DNA of 64,000 bases from contig NZ_CP034909.1 in NCBI RefSeq assembly GCF_008932245.1, positions 3,156,001-3,220,000 of the forward strand, written 5' to 3'. Both the position numbers and the translations under genes were made by a program. The DNA comes from Sinorhizobium alkalisoli (GTDB lineage: Bacteria; Pseudomonadota; Alphaproteobacteria; Rhizobiales; Rhizobiaceae). This document shows, one piece after another, positions 47,144 through 59,574 of the stretch (positions are counted from its first letter, which is position 1; every line of letters starts with the position of its first letter). The notes below the pieces were generated by a model. It was not told where the DNA came from, made no database searches, and worked only from the letters and a program-made list of their open reading frames with translations.

Positions 47144-47551
47144 TCAGGTCTGGACGAGCTTCAACACTTTGTCGAAAACCTTGAGCACCTGGGCGAGTTC
47201 GTGACCGCGCTTCAAGACGATGCCGCTGGCGTTTACGACGCTGTAGGCGCCCTGTTTGTGAGTGAGTCTCGGGTTCTTCTCGATTCGGTAGAGCGGCACC
47301 TCTCCGGCGCGCTTGAACACAGCGAAGACGGCACGCTCCTTCGTGTGGTCGATCGCATAATCGCGCCACTCGCCCTCGCCAACCATGCGGCCATAGACCT
47401 TGAAAATCTGGTCCAGCTCACGGCGCTGAAACGTGACGGGAGGTGGGTTTTTGGCTTTCTTGTACTCGTGAAGATCAACGACCACATCCGTGGTCTGGCC
47501 CTGGTGACGCGGTTCGCCTCGCATCAAATCCGGTTGATCGGTCATCGGCAT
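47144..47551 (-). CDS. DUF2794 protein
   Basis: A protein of the alphaproteobacterial DUF2794 family: VVVDLHEYKKAKNPPPVTFQRRELD (in parts), IFKVYGRMVGEGEWRDYAID, PLYRIEKNPRLTHKQGAYSVVN and LKRGHELAQVLKVFDKVL. The start is uncertain: 47578, 47551 and 47545 are all possible; I used 47551. Function unknown. It is convergent with the acetyltransferase gene. Confidence 0.85.
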   Translation of the reverse strand: MPMTDQPDLMRGEPRHQGQTTDVVVDLHEYKKAKNPPPVTFQRRELDQIFKVYGRMVGEGEWRDYAIDHTKERAVFAVFKRAGEVPLYRIEKNPRLTHKQGAYSVVNASGIVLKRGHELAQVLKVFDKVLKLVQT

Positions 47552-47578
47552 TTCGGCCTTCTGATGTGACAGGTCCAT

Positions 47579-47900
47579 GACAGTTTGCCTGACACGAGCC
47601 GAAAAGCAAGCCGGATGCTGTTGATTAATACCGGCAATTCTTACCCTTGCCGCAATTCAGTCAAATCGCCGCCCCAATTCACCGCAAAACTCCGTTCGCT
47701 GCCGGACAGAGTCGTTGCCACCGTTTGTCCGGACAGGTCGTCATGCTGCGGGAGGTTCCCGAACGCAGGCATGGCCGGTTCGGTCCGGTAACTTCGAACC
47801 CTCAGCCCCAGCCCCTCGATGCTGCCGGGCCGAACCACCCCTTGATGCCCCGATTTGTGCGTCCGCCTCCTTTAGCCACTCGCCCGACACGAACGATGCG
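47579..47900. other. Intergenic region with a doubtful 43-65 codon frame
   Basis: No certain gene in 320 bases. A minus-strand frame 47641-47838 encodes up to 65 residues, of which the last 43 (MPAFGNLPQHDD ... SFAVNWGGDLTEL) have reasonable codon bias. I see no ribosome site or family, so it is left unassigned. Confidence 0.3.
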
Positions 47901-48716
47901 CTAAAGTTTGCCCTGCGGTCCGGCGAGAATAGTTGCCGCACCAAGGATCGCGCCGGGCGTCTCCTTGTCCTTCATCGATTGCAGCAGGATTGCGCAGCCG
48001 CTATTGCCGCGGCCCTCGATCAGGACCGAGGCCGGCAAGGTGAACTGCGTCGGTGTGCCGTCCCACAGGCCGATCGTCTGGATGTCTCGCACCGCGTGCC
48101 AATAGGCAATGCGTTTGCCCCTGTTCTCGCCCCGTTCGACATTGACCACCCGGGCCCGGTCGAAATAGACCACCACGACATTCGCCTTGCCGGCGCCGCC
48201 ACCGACCCGGATCGAGATGCCGTCACCGGCCATCGCCGCCTCGACCGGCACCGCAAGTCCCTTGTCTCCGGCGCGCATCGTCTCGAGCCTGCTCCTGATC
48301 GCCTGCAGGTCGGAGCCGTTCATATGGTCCCGTCCGTTCAGGATCGCCTGGGGCGTATAGACGCCATTGCGTCCGAGCATCCGGGCATAGGCGTATTGAC
48401 GCTCGGTATTTTCCTTGGAGGCGAGCGTGTCCGCCCAGCCGAGATAGTTCCAGTAGTCGACGTGATAGGCGAGCGCCACGACGTCGCCCTCGTCGATCAG
48501 CGTCTTCAACGCCGCATCCGCCGGCGGACAGGATGAGCAGCCCTGGCTGGTGAAAAGCTCGACGACGCCCTTGATCGCGCGGCCGTTGAACGCCTTGCCG
48601 CCGTCAGCAGCAGCCGCGCCGCTCAAGGCGCCGAAAAGCCCCATCGTCAGCACGAGATGACGGATCATTGGTCTGAAGGCGAGTGTCATTGCTTCACTTT
48701 TGCGATCGGCGCTCAT
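47901..48716 (-). CDS. DUF1223 thioredoxin-fold protein
   Basis: A 271-aa DUF1223 protein with an N-terminal signal sequence (LVLTMGLFGALSGAAAA). The thioredoxin-like CxxC is in VELFTSQGCSSCPPADAAL, followed by VVALAYHVDYWNYLGW and RNGVYTPQAILNGRD, all typical of the family. Likely periplasmic and redox-active; the partner is not known. Starts at 48716 or the inner ATG 48689 are both possible. Confidence 0.87.
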   Translation of the reverse strand: MSADRKSEAMTLAFRPMIRHLVLTMGLFGALSGAAAADGGKAFNGRAIKGVVELFTSQGCSSCPPADAALKTLIDEGDVVALAYHVDYWNYLGWADTLASKENTERQYAYARMLGRNGVYTPQAILNGRDHMNGSDLQAIRSRLETMRAGDKGLAVPVEAAMAGDGISIRVGGGAGKANVVVVYFDRARVVNVERGENRGKRIAYWHAVRDIQTIGLWDGTPTQFTLPASVLIEGRGNSGCAILLQSMKDKETPGAILGAATILAGPQGKL

Positions 48717-48854
48717 CTTTCCGTGGAAGGCATGACTTTACATACGACGGCCCGCCCTCAACAGAAAGTCACGTTGGAGTGACCATCCGCAAAGCGCGGG
48801 AAACAGCGTCGTGAATGCGCGGGATCGCCTTGCTATTCTGCATGCTCAGCACGG

Positions 48855-48890
48855 GAGAAAGCCGGGGCATCGGCTGACGCCCCGGCTTCC
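48855..48890 (-). terminator. Hairpin after acnA
   Basis: AAGCCGGGGC (48859-48868) / GCCCCGGCTT (48879-48888), 19 nt past the acnA stop on the minus strand, followed by TCTCCC rather than a clean T-run. Confidence 0.6.
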
Positions 48891-48908
48891 AAGTTCCATA
48901 TTCTGTAT

Positions 48909-51599
<2,691 letters not shown>

Positions 51600-51867
51600 T
51601 GGAAATACCCCGTTCCGTCTGATCGCCAAAAGCTGACGTACGAACGCCCGAGCGCCTGAGAAGCGCAAAATGGGATGCGGGTGCGGCCATTTCCGCTGTC
51701 CGTACGTGGAATGTCATTCCATGTTCGGCGCTTGGATGAAATTCACGCCGACCGCTGGCGTGTTGGCCGCCTTATAGATAATTTCTTGAAATCGTGCCAG
51801 ACCAACCAAGGTCCAAACGGAACTTTTTTTGCCCTGCGGCAAGAGCGTCGAGGAAAGCTTAGAATTC

Positions 51868-52491
51868 ATGCGCCTGCTGGTAGAAGGTTTGAGTGCAAGG
51901 CGTGGCGAGGAACTGATTTTTAACGATATTTCCTTTGCGCTGGCAGCCGGTGAAGCGCTCCTCGTGACGGGTCCGAACGGCTCCGGAAAGTCCACCTTGC
52001 TGCGCGTTCTGGCGGGCCTGCTCGCAGCCGAATCGGGCAGCCTTCTTCTTGTAGACGCACCTGCCGGTTTCGAGCATCCGCGCGAGCTCAGCCACTATCT
52101 CGGCCATCGCAATGCGATGAAGCGAGAGCTGACTGTGGAGGAAAATCTTTCCTTTTGGCAGCGTTTTCTGGGTGATTCTCCCGGCGGCTCCGGGATCGAT
52201 CTTGCCGCGGCGGCCGAAGCCGTCGGCCTTGCCGGCATCTCCCATCTGCCCTTCGGCTATCTCTCGGCCGGCCAGCAACGGCGCATGGCGATGGCAAAGC
52301 TCCTCGTCGCCTACCGGCCGATCTGGATCCTCGACGAACCGACCGCGGCACTTGATGCCGGCGCCGACAGGCTCTTTTCCGGTTTGGTCGCCGACCATCT
52401 CGCGCGGGGCGGCATCGTGATTGCCGCAACCCACCAGCCGCTCGGCATCGGCCGGGCGCAGACCTTGCAGATGACGGGGTTCGTCCATTGA
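51868..52491 (+). CDS. ccmA: Heme exporter ATP-binding protein CcmA
   Basis: A 207-aa ATPase of the CcmABC(D) complex, which releases holo-CcmE during cytochrome c maturation. Walker A TGPNGSGKSTLLR, signature LSAGQQRRMAMAKL and Walker B WILDEPTAALDA. The start is ATG 51868 (MRLLVEGLSARRG), after GAGGAAAG; the frame opens 13 codons upstream. It overlaps ccmB by 4 nt. Confidence 0.95.
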   Translation: MRLLVEGLSARRGEELIFNDISFALAAGEALLVTGPNGSGKSTLLRVLAGLLAAESGSLLLVDAPAGFEHPRELSHYLGHRNAMKRELTVEENLSFWQRFLGDSPGGSGIDLAAAAEAVGLAGISHLPFGYLSAGQQRRMAMAKLLVAYRPIWILDEPTAALDAGADRLFSGLVADHLARGGIVIAATHQPLGIGRAQTLQMTGFVH

Positions 52492-53147
52492 TCGCCCTCT
52501 TCTTCCGCGACCTGAAGCTTTCCGTGCGCGCCGGCGGCGGCGCGATGATCGGCGTCCTCTTCTTCATGACGATCGTCGCCGTCATTCCCTTCGGTGTCGG
52601 ACCGGATCTCAATCTGCTCGCGCGCATCGGCCCGGCCATCCTCTGGATCGGCGCGCTGCTTGCCTCGCTGCTTGGTCTCGACCGGCTTTTCCAGGCGGAA
52701 CGCGAGGATGGCTCGCTCGATCTGCTTTTGATGCAGGAGACGCCGCTCCTCCTGACCGTCTTCGTCAAATGCGCCGCCCATTGGGCCGCAACCGGCCTGC
52801 CGCTGGTGGTCGCCTCACCCTTTCTCGGCCTGTTCATGAACATGGACGAAGTCGCGATCGGAGCCACCGTGGTCACGCTTCTGGCGGGCACGCCGGCGAT
52901 CACCTTCATCGGCGCGGTCGGCGCGGCGGTTGCCGTGGCGCTGCCACGCGGCGGCCTGCTCGTCTCGATCCTTGTGCTGCCGCTCGCCGTGCCCGTGCTG
53001 ATCTTCGGCGTCAGCGCCGTCTATGCGGCGATCCAGGATCCGGCCCCTTTCCTGCCGCCATTCATGATATTGATGGCGATAACCCTGTTCTTCGCGGTGA
53101 TCGGGCCGGTCGCGGCCGCTGCCGCGCTTCGGCATTCGGCCGATTGA
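52488..53147 (+). CDS. ccmB: Heme exporter permease CcmB
   Basis: A 219-aa membrane subunit with six predicted helices. It starts with the cytoplasmic FFRDLKLSVRAGGG, then GVLFFMTIVAVIPFGVGPD, and the family-typical LEREDGSLD-like loop (QAEREDGSLDLLLMQETPL). It pairs with CcmA and CcmC at the inner membrane. ATGA-type overlap with ccmA; then a 221-nt gap with a repeat before ccmC. Confidence 0.94.
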   Translation: MIALFFRDLKLSVRAGGGAMIGVLFFMTIVAVIPFGVGPDLNLLARIGPAILWIGALLASLLGLDRLFQAEREDGSLDLLLMQETPLLLTVFVKCAAHWAATGLPLVVASPFLGLFMNMDEVAIGATVVTLLAGTPAITFIGAVGAAVAVALPRGGLLVSILVLPLAVPVLIFGVSAVYAAIQDPAPFLPPFMILMAITLFFAVIGPVAAAAALRHSAD

Positions 53148-53224
53148 GGTCGACCGCACGAACGCGAGGCGAAAGCCCGTCCAGGCGTGGATCTCGGCGG
53201 ACCGTAACGCAATCGTGATTGACC

Positions 53225-53328
53225 ACTGCATAATTCCTTAGATCGACTTCGATCCAGGGATAGAAATATGCAGCAAATCGAAGTGCTACAGCGACCTTTG
53301 CGCGTCGAAAGGACGCGCGGCGCCGTAG
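53225..53328 (-). repeat. RIME-like mosaic repeat between ccmB and ccmC, copy 5
   Basis: It is the reverse-complement counterpart of copy 2: CTACAGCG (53286-53293) with CGCCGTAG (53321-53328), and TGCATA (53227-53232) with TATGCA (53267-53272). It fills the only large gap in the ccm gene run. Confidence 0.8.
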
Positions 53329-53368
53329 ATCAATTGCGGAAGTGGTGCTTCCGCGTTAAAGAGCCGTC

Positions 53369-54139
53369 ATGAGGGAAAACAGCCTGGCCATCCGCAAGTT
53401 CAGCGACCTCGCCAATCCAACACGGTTCCTGGCGCTTGCCGCTCGCGTGCTGCCGTGGCTTGCCGTGCTCACGGTGCTGTTCTTTGCCGTGGGCCTGTGG
53501 CTCTCCTTCACGACCGAGGGCGATTACCAGCAGGGCGAGACGGTGCGCATCATGTATGTGCATGTGCCCGCGGCCTGGCTGTCGATGATGTGCTACACGG
53601 TCATGGCGATCTCGGCCCTCGGCACCCTCGTCTGGCGCCATCCGCTCGCCGACGTTTCGGCCAAGGCGGCGGCTCCGATCGGCGCCTCCTTCACCTTCCT
53701 GGCGCTCGTCACAGGCTCACTCTGGGGCAAGCCCATGTGGGGCACCTGGTGGGTCTGGGACGCGCGGCTGACCTCCGTCTTCGTGCTTTTCCTCATGTAT
53801 CTTGGGCTGATGGCGCTCAATCGGGCCATGGAGGATCCGGCCCGCTCGGCGCGCGTCTCGGCCGTCTTGGTGCTGGTCGGCTTCGTCAATATCCCGATCA
53901 TCAAATTCTCCGTCGAGTGGTGGAACACGCTGCACCAGCCGGCGAGCGTCATGCGCCTCGACGGGCCGACCATCGACCCGGAATTCCTGTGGCCGCTGAT
54001 GGTGATGGCCATCGCCTTCACGCTTCTGTTCTTCTCGCTACATATCGCCGCCATGCGCAACGAGATCTGGCGCCGGCGGGTGACCTCGCTCAGGCGTCAG
54101 GCGGCGCGCAATGCCGGACGGGAGTCGCTCGTGCCATGA
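53369..54139 (+). CDS. ccmC: Heme-binding protein CcmC
   Basis: A 256-aa integral membrane protein of the heme-handling family, with six helices and the tryptophan-rich periplasmic signature WGKPMWGTWWVWDARLTS. Flanking histidines are in YVHVPAAW and IKFSVEWWNTLHQPAS. It loads heme onto CcmE. Start ATG 53369; ccmD begins in a 4-nt overlap at its end. Confidence 0.95.
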   Translation: MRENSLAIRKFSDLANPTRFLALAARVLPWLAVLTVLFFAVGLWLSFTTEGDYQQGETVRIMYVHVPAAWLSMMCYTVMAISALGTLVWRHPLADVSAKAAAPIGASFTFLALVTGSLWGKPMWGTWWVWDARLTSVFVLFLMYLGLMALNRAMEDPARSARVSAVLVLVGFVNIPIIKFSVEWWNTLHQPASVMRLDGPTIDPEFLWPLMVMAIAFTLLFFSLHIAAMRNEIWRRRVTSLRRQAARNAGRESLVP

Positions 54140-54312
54140 TGAGCCACGCTGCCTATGTCCTCTCGAGCTATGCGGTTGCGGTCGCGACCGTTGTCGGACT
54201 GGTGCTCTGGGTCGTCGGCGACGGCCGCGCCCGCCAGCGCGAACTCAAGGCGCTCGAGGCCGCCGGCATCCGCCGCCGTTCGGCCGAGGCGACGGGTGGA
54301 GAGAGCACATGA
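54136..54312 (+). CDS. ccmD: Heme exporter small subunit CcmD
   Basis: A 58-aa single-helix protein: HAAYVLSSYAVAVATVVGLVLWVVG, then a basic tail (RARQRELKALEAAGIRRRS), exactly the CcmD plan. It stabilises the CcmC-CcmE complex. The ATG overlaps the ccmC stop (ATGA) and its own stop overlaps ccmG by 4 nt. Confidence 0.9.
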   Translation: MMSHAAYVLSSYAVAVATVVGLVLWVVGDGRARQRELKALEAAGIRRRSAEATGGEST

Positions 54313-54920
54313 CGAGCACGCCTGCGCCGCGGCCGGACGAGCGCAAGCCCGGCGCCTTGCGCTACTTGCTCGCCGCCCTGCCGCTCCTGATCTTTGCGGG
54401 GCTTGCAGCGGTCTTCTGGAGCCAATTGAACTCCGGCAGGGACATCGGCGAAATCCCCTCCGCGCTGATCGGCACCAAGGCGCCGATGCTCGACATGCCG
54501 CCGCTCGAAGGTGCCGTGACGCCGTCGGGCGAGCCGATGCCGGCGCTGACCGATGCCGCGGTCAAGGGCAAGCTGAGCCTCGTCAATGTATGGGCCTCCT
54601 GGTGCGTGCCCTGCCGCCAGGAACATCCCATCATTCTTGAGTTGTCGAAGGATCCGCGCCTGACTGTCGTCGGCATCAACTATAAGGACCGGAACGAGAA
54701 CGCCCTGAGATTCCTCGGCGAGCTCGGCAATCCCTTCTCGGCGATCGGCGTCGACCCCAACGGCAAGGCGGCAATCGACTGGGGCGTCTACGGCATCCCG
54801 GAATCCTTCCTCGTCGCCGCCGACGGCACGATCCTCTACAAGCGCGCCGGTCCTTTCGACGAGCAGACGCTGAAGGAAGGGCTGATGCCGGCGATCGAGA
54901 AGGCGCTGGCGGGGTCGTGA
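54309..54920 (+). CDS. ccmG: Thiol:disulfide interchange protein CcmG/DsbE
   Basis: A 203-aa membrane-anchored thioredoxin. One N-terminal helix (YLLAALPLLIFAGLAAVFW), then the active site NVWASWCVPCRQEHP with C99 and C102, and the GIPESFLV cis-proline loop with the GxGxxG-like acidic GVYGIPE. It reduces apocytochrome c or CcmH before heme attachment. The ATG overlaps ccmD by 4 nt. Confidence 0.95.
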   Translation: MTSTPAPRPDERKPGALRYLLAALPLLIFAGLAAVFWSQLNSGRDIGEIPSALIGTKAPMLDMPPLEGAVTPSGEPMPALTDAAVKGKLSLVNVWASWCVPCRQEHPIILELSKDPRLTVVGINYKDRNENALRFLGELGNPFSAIGVDPNGKAAIDWGVYGIPESFLVAADGTILYKRAGPFDEQTLKEGLMPAIEKALAGS

Positions 54921-54944
54921 GCGGGCCCGCGGTTTCACCGCATC

Positions 54945-55192
54945 CGCCCCTCCGGCCTGCCGGCCACCTTCTCCCCGCAGGCGGGGCGAAGGTGACTCGC
55001 GGCGTCCCCTCACCCTCGTTCCTCCCTCGCGGGTGAAGGACTAAAGATTCGCGTGTTCCCACTTTTGTCCTACTCGGGAACGAGGAACTCGGCGTTGTCG
55101 CGAGTCCCTTCTCCCCGCGAGCGGGGAGAAGGTGCCGGTCCACCCTCCGCAGCTGCTGCGGAGGACGGGCAGGCGGATGAGGGGCCAATTCG
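54945..55192. repeat. Cluster of REP-type palindromes
   Basis: Copies of CCTTCTCCCCGC-x-GCGGGG(A/C)GAAGGTG occur at about 54968-54994 and 55107-55136, with CCTCCGGCCTGCCGGCC and CCGCAGCTGCTGCGGAGG flanks. This is the common rhizobial intergenic palindrome. It fills the space between the convergent ccmG and UPF0314 genes. Confidence 0.75.
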
Positions 55193-55200
55193 CTGCGCCC

Positions 55201-55791
55201 TCAGCCCCCCGCCTGCCACACCTTGACCGAATCGAGCGGCCAGACGAGCATCAGCACGTTGAGCGTCAAATTGTCGCGGATCATCCAACCGGTAAAAAGC
55301 TCGAGGGCGATCGCGAGCGCGATCGTCATGGCCACCGGCAGCCGCGAGGCGAGCAGGAAGCCTGCCGCCATGGCGAGCGTATCCATGGTCGAATTGAGGA
55401 TGCTGTCGCCGAAATAGTCGAGCGAGATGGTCGCGGAGCGGTAGCGGTTGATCACCACCGGGGTGTTTTCGGCAATTTCCCACGCCGCCTCGATCGCAGT
55501 TGCGAGCAGCAGCCGCGCGCTCAGAGGCTTGCCGCGCAGCAGAAGATGGCCGAGGCCATAAAAGAGGAAGCCATGGATGATGTGTGACGGCGTGTACCAG
55601 TCGGCGATGTGCTGGGAATTGCCGCTGGAATTGAAGGCACCCTCCCAGAGCTTCACATAGCCGCATTCGCAGATCCAGAGCCGCCCCATGAGGTGCTGCA
55701 CCAACATTTGAACGGCAATGACGCCGAGGCAGGCTATCAGCCAGATCCACACCCGCTGCCTGTTGTCTTCGGTGCCGGCGGCCAGCGTCAT
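55201..55791 (-). CDS. UPF0314 (DUF2585) membrane protein
   Basis: A 196-aa membrane protein of the UPF0314 family. Typical sequences are [57 protein letters not shown] and [13 protein letters not shown]. About five helices are predicted. Function unknown. The gene overlaps yciB by 4 nt and is co-directional with ftsY upstream. Confidence 0.9.
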   Translation of the reverse strand: MTLAAGTEDNRQRVWIWLIACLGVIAVQMLVQHLMGRLWICECGYVKLWEGAFNSSGNSQHIADWYTPSHIIHGFLFYGLGHLLLRGKPLSARLLLATAIEAAWEIAENTPVVINRYRSATISLDYFGDSILNSTMDTLAMAAGFLLASRLPVAMTIALAIALELFTGWMIRDNLTLNVLMLVWPLDSVKVWQAGG

Positions 55792-56420
55792 TCGGCGCTT
55801 TCCCGTTCCAGCGAATGCCGCATGATCAGCGGCATCTGGAGAAGCGTGAAGAGGATGGTGATTGGCATCGTTCCCCAGACCTTGAAGGCGACCCAGAAAT
55901 CGGTCGTGAAGGAGCGCCAGACGATCTCGTTCAGCACGGCGAGAAACAGGAAGAACAGGCCCCAGCGGATCGTCAGCTTGCGCCAGCCATCCTCGTCAAG
56001 CTTGAAGGCGGCATGGAAGACATAGCCGAGCAGAGACTTGCCGAAGAGGAGCCCGCCAAGCAGGATCGCGCCGAAGAGCGTGTTGACGATAGTCGGCTTC
56101 ATCTTGATGAAGGTGTCGTTCTGCAGCCAGAGCGTCAGCGCGCCGAAGACGAAGACGACGATCCCGGAAATAAGCGGCATCATCGGCAGCGTGCGGGTCA
56201 TGATCCAGGAGGCGATGAGCGCCGCCGCCGTCGCCGCCATGAACAGGCCGGTCGCGATGAAGATCGGGCCGCCCAGCTCGCCGAGCACCGGAAAGCGGCT
56301 CGCCAGCCATTCGCCGCGCGAATTGGCGAAGAAAAAGACCATCAGCGGGCCGAGCTCCAGCACGAGCTTCAGAAGCGGGCCTACCTCTGTCCGCGGCTTT
56401 GCGGCCTCGATTGTCGACAT
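55788..56420 (-). CDS. yciB: Septation protein A family (YciB/IspZ)
   Basis: A 210-aa inner-membrane protein with five or six helices. The family pattern is evident in [74 protein letters not shown] and [20 protein letters not shown]. YciB takes part in envelope synthesis and septation. The start ATG 56420 follows AGGA by 8 nt; an ATG at 56441 would add 7 residues. Confidence 0.92.
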   Translation of the reverse strand: MSTIEAAKPRTEVGPLLKLVLELGPLMVFFFANSRGEWLASRFPVLGELGGPIFIATGLFMAATAAALIASWIMTRTLPMMPLISGIVVFVFGALTLWLQNDTFIKMKPTIVNTLFGAILLGGLLFGKSLLGYVFHAAFKLDEDGWRKLTIRWGLFFLFLAVLNEIVWRSFTTDFWVAFKVWGTMPITILFTLLQMPLIMRHSLERESAE

Positions 56421-56577
56421 TTGCGGATCCTGTTCTCTCATCTCTCGCCTGGCTTGAGCGGGACGCAGGCGGAAAACCGCTTCACATTTTTCCTCACCCC
56501 GCTCCGGCAGCTCATAACACCAGCATTGCGGCAAAACCATATCAACCGGTGCTTTCGCCGCACAGCTTCGCCGCCGG

Positions 56578-58284
56578 TCACGCGCCGCCGACACCCGCGA
56601 TCGCCTCGGCGAAGTCCTTCGCCTCGAACGGCTCGAGATCGTCGATCCCCTCGCCGACACCGATGAAATAGACCGGCAACTTGTGCTTGGCGGAGATCGC
56701 CACCAGGATGCCGCCGCGCGCCGTGCCATCCAGCTTGGTCATGATCAGCCCGCTGACACCGGCGACATTGCGAAAGATCTCCACCTGCTGCAGCGCGTTC
56801 TGCCCGGTCGTCGCATCGAGAGTCTGCAGCACCGTGTGCGGCGCTTCGGGATCGAGCTTGCCGAGAACGCGCACGATCTTTTCGAGTTCCGCCATCAGCT
56901 CGGCCTTGTTCTGCAGCCGGCCGGCGGTGTCGATGATCAGCACGTCCGACTTCTTCTCGCGAGCCCGCTCATAGGCCTCATAGGCGAGACCCGCCGCATC
57001 GGCGCCAAGCTTGGAGGCAACGATGTCGGATTTCGTCCGTTCCGCCCAGATCTTCAACTGCTCGATCGCAGCGGCGCGGAACGTATCCCCGGCCGCCAGC
57101 ATCACCTTCAGCCCCGCGCCCGAGAGTTTCGCGGCGAGCTTGCCGATAGTCGTCGTCTTGCCGGTGCCGTTGACGCCGACGACGAGGATCACATGCGGTT
57201 TGTGGCTGAGGTCGAGCTCCAGCGGCCTAGCGACGGGCCCCAGCACCTTGGTGATTTCGCCCGCCATGATGCGGGAGACGTCTTCGCCGGTCACATCCTT
57301 GCCGTAGCGCTCGGAAGCGAGCGTATCGGCGATGCGCATCGCCGTCTCGACGCCGAGATCGGCCTGGATCAGCAAGTCCTCCAAATCCTGCAGCGTCGCC
57401 TCGTCGAGCTTGCGCTTGGTAAAGAGGCTGGCGATCTGTCCGGTGAGCTGCGAGGAAGTGCGCGCGAGGCCGCGGCGCAGGCGCTGGTACCAGGAAAGCT
57501 TCAGCTGCGGTGCGGGCGCTTCCTCCTCGGGGCGTCTTTCCGCGGCTGCGAAGCCTTTGGGGAGGTGGGGCGCCGCCGTGGCTGCCTCGGTTGCGTCACC
57601 CCCCTTGCCAGGCATCTCCCCCTCGAGGGGGGAGAGCGCAGGAGGTGTGGGTTCTTCCTCTCCCGTCACGACAGCGTCTGCAGCGATATATGCACTTGGT
57701 TCCGGGGCTTCCTGCGCGGCACTCGCTTCGGCACCGGCCTGCTTTTCGGTCCGGTTGCTCTCGGAGGGGGCGGCAGCCTCCGCCTGATCTCCCCCCTTAT
57801 GGGGGAGATGTCCCGAAGGGACAGAGGGGGGCATCGCCGCCTCGTCGGCTAGTGCAGCACGGTCGGAAGGGGCTTCACCCCCCTCTGCCCTGCCGGGCAT
57901 CTCCCCCCCTAGGGGGGAGATTGGATGCGGAGCGCTCTCTTCCTCCACCGCGACGCCTTCGTCAGCAGCGACGTTCGTGCCTTTCTCAAAGCTTTCGCTT
58001 AATGCGTCGGCCCCCGGTGCGGTTAGCTCGGGCGGGATGGGGAGATCCTCTGCACCGAGCTTCGCCTCCTCGAAGGCGGCTCGATCGTCCTCGGCGCCCG
58101 CTTCGGTCTCCCCTTGCTCCCCCTTGTGGGGGAGGTGTCCCGAAGGGATAGGGGGGGATGCCGCCGCTTCGTCCGCAATCACGGCATCACGTGTCTCCGG
58201 CGCCGCCTCCTGCGGCGGCACGGGTTTCTCCTCGACGGTGTCCTTGCCGAAGGAAAAGATCTTCTTGATGAAACCAATTGCCAT
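56578..58284 (-). CDS. ftsY: Signal recognition particle receptor FtsY with REP-expanded acidic domain
   Basis: A 568-aa SRP receptor GTPase that delivers ribosomes with nascent membrane proteins to the translocon. The C-terminal NG domain (from about 262) has [15 protein letters not shown] (G1), DTAGRLQNK and [10 protein letters not shown]. The N-terminal 260 residues are acidic and disordered, longer than usual. Within it, residues 44-57, 118-137, 152-167 and 213-230 ([58 protein letters not shown]) are in-frame translations of rhizobial REP palindromes. Start ATG 58284 ([14 protein letters not shown]). Confidence 0.95.
   Translation of the reverse strand: MAIGFIKKIFSFGKDTVEEKPVPPQEAAPETRDAVIADEAAASPPIPSGHLPHKGEQGETEAGAEDDRAAFEEAKLGAEDLPIPPELTAPGADALSESFEKGTNVAADEGVAVEEESAPHPISPLGGEMPGRAEGGEAPSDRAALADEAAMPPSVPSGHLPHKGGDQAEAAAPSESNRTEKQAGAEASAAQEAPEPSAYIAADAVVTGEEEPTPPALSPLEGEMPGKGGDATEAATAAPHLPKGFAAAERRPEEEAPAPQLKLSWYQRLRRGLARTSSQLTGQIASLFTKRKLDEATLQDLEDLLIQADLGVETAMRIADTLASERYGKDVTGEDVSRIMAGEITKVLGPVARPLELDLSHKPHVILVVGVNGTGKTTTIGKLAAKLSGAGLKVMLAAGDTFRAAAIEQLKIWAERTKSDIVASKLGADAAGLAYEAYERAREKKSDVLIIDTAGRLQNKAELMAELEKIVRVLGKLDPEAPHTVLQTLDATTGQNALQQVEIFRNVAGVSGLIMTKLDGTARGGILVAISAKHKLPVYFIGVGEGIDDLEPFEAKDFAEAIAGVGGA
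57595..57648 (-). repeat. REP palindrome translated within ftsY, copy a
   Basis: CATCTCCCCCTCGAGGGGGGAG palindrome (57613 region, quoted as two arms CATCTCCCCCTC and GAGGGGGGAG); it encodes [14 protein letters not shown] on the minus strand. Confidence 0.75.
57784..57831 (-). repeat. REP palindrome translated within ftsY, copy b
   Basis: CTCCCCCCTTAT-GGGGGAG followed by ATGTCCCGAAGGGACAGAGG; encodes [16 protein letters not shown]. Confidence 0.75.
57874..57933 (-). repeat. REP palindrome translated within ftsY, copy c
   Basis: CATCTCCCCCCCTAG with GGGGGAGATTGG; encodes [16 protein letters not shown]. Confidence 0.75.
58113..58158 (-). repeat. REP palindrome translated within ftsY, copy d
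   Basis: CTCCCCCTTGTGGGGGAG followed by GTGTCCCGAAGGGATAGG; encodes [14 protein letters not shown]. Nearly the same unit as copy b. Confidence 0.75.
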
Positions 58285-58299
58285 GGGACTATCCAGGTA

Positions 58300-59574
58300 T
58301 CAGGCCGCAGCCATCTGTTTGGGCTGCATCATCAGATGCTTGCCGTTATGACCGGTGATCGCGACCCTGGCGAGAGAGCGCGGCTCGAGCCCGGCGGCGT
58401 CGACGAGCGTGAAGTTTTCCGTGTGCGCAAGGCCGTTCATCTCGACGAGGATCGTCTGCTCGCTGCCGATCATGCGTTCGAGATGGGCGGCGTAGAGGTC
58501 AGCCCCCTTCGCCCTCAGCCTTGCGGCGCGTTCCTTGACGAGCGCTCGGTCGAGCTGCGGCATGCGCGCGGCCGGCGTGCCGGGGCGAGGGCTATAGGGA
58601 AAGACATGCAACTGCGCGATGCCGCATTCTTCCGCGAGCCGCAACGAATTGGCGAACATTTCCTCGGTTTCCGTCGGGAACCCGGCGATCATGTCCGCGC
58701 CGAAGCTGATCTCGGGCCGCAAGCGGCGTACCTCGTCGCAGAAGGCGCGCGCATCGGCGTTCGAGTGCCGCCGCTTCATCCGCTTCAGGATCAGGTCGTC
58801 ACCGTGCTGCAGCGACAGGTGCAGATGGGGCATGAAGCGCGGCTCTTCGGCGATCACGTCGAGGAGGTGCCGATCCGCCTCGATGCTGTCGATCGAGGAA
58901 AGCCTGAGGCGCAGGATCTCCTGCACGTGCTTCAGCAAGGTCTTTGCAAGAAGCCCGAGCGTCGGTGTCCCGGGTAGGTCCACCCCGTAGCTCGTGGCGT
59001 CGACGCCCGTCAGCACGATCTCCCGGTAGCCGCCGTCGACAAGCCGGCGCGCCTGCTCGACGACCGCACCCATCGGCACCGAGCGGGAATTGCCGCGGCC
59101 ATAGGGAATGATGCAGAACGTGCACCGATGGTCGCAGCCGTTCTGCACCTGGATGAAGGCGCGTACATGGCCGTCGATATGCTTCACCATTTGCGGCGCG
59201 GTGGCGCGCACACTCATGATGTCGTTGACGCGCAGCTTCTCCTCGGCCGAGACGCCGAAATCCGGCAGGGCGCGGTAGGAGGCGCTCTTGAGTTTTTCCT
59301 CATTGCCGAGCACGGCATCGACCTCCGCCATTTCGGCGAAGGTTTCCTTCTCGGTCTGGGCGGCGCAGCCGGTGACGATGATACGCGCATGCGGGTTTTC
59401 GCGGCGCGCGCGGCGGATCGCCTGGCGCGCCTGGCGCACCGCCTCGCCGGTGACGGCGCAGGTGTTGACGAGAATGGCGTTGTTCAGCCCCGCCTTCTCG
59501 GCCTCCGCCCGCATGACTTCCGATTCATAGGTGTTCAGCCGGCAGCCGAAGGTTATGACCTCGACGCCGCTCAA
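58300..59574 (-). CDS. mtaB: tRNA (t6A37) methylthiotransferase MtaB
   Basis: A 424-aa radical-SAM enzyme that adds methylthio groups to t6A37 of tRNAs. N-terminal cysteines are in [23 protein letters not shown] and VTGCAAQTE (first 4Fe-4S cluster); the radical-SAM cluster is in [17 protein letters not shown]; a TRAM-like C-terminus follows. The start is TTG 59574 ([11 protein letters not shown]), overlapping the dapF stop by 4 nt. No ATG fits, so the unusual start appears real. The long upstream extension is a shadow of dapF. Confidence 0.92.
   Translation of the reverse strand: MSGVEVITFGCRLNTYESEVMRAEAEKAGLNNAILVNTCAVTGEAVRQARQAIRRARRENPHARIIVTGCAAQTEKETFAEMAEVDAVLGNEEKLKSASYRALPDFGVSAEEKLRVNDIMSVRATAPQMVKHIDGHVRAFIQVQNGCDHRCTFCIIPYGRGNSRSVPMGAVVEQARRLVDGGYREIVLTGVDATSYGVDLPGTPTLGLLAKTLLKHVQEILRLRLSSIDSIEADRHLLDVIAEEPRFMPHLHLSLQHGDDLILKRMKRRHSNADARAFCDEVRRLRPEISFGADMIAGFPTETEEMFANSLRLAEECGIAQLHVFPYSPRPGTPAARMPQLDRALVKERAARLRAKGADLYAAHLERMIGSEQTILVEMNGLAHTENFTLVDAAGLEPRSLARVAITGHNGKHLMMQPKQMAAA

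Noticed and set aside
47641..47838. 65-codon minus-strand frame
   Set aside because: Moderate codon bias only; no ribosome site or recognisable family.
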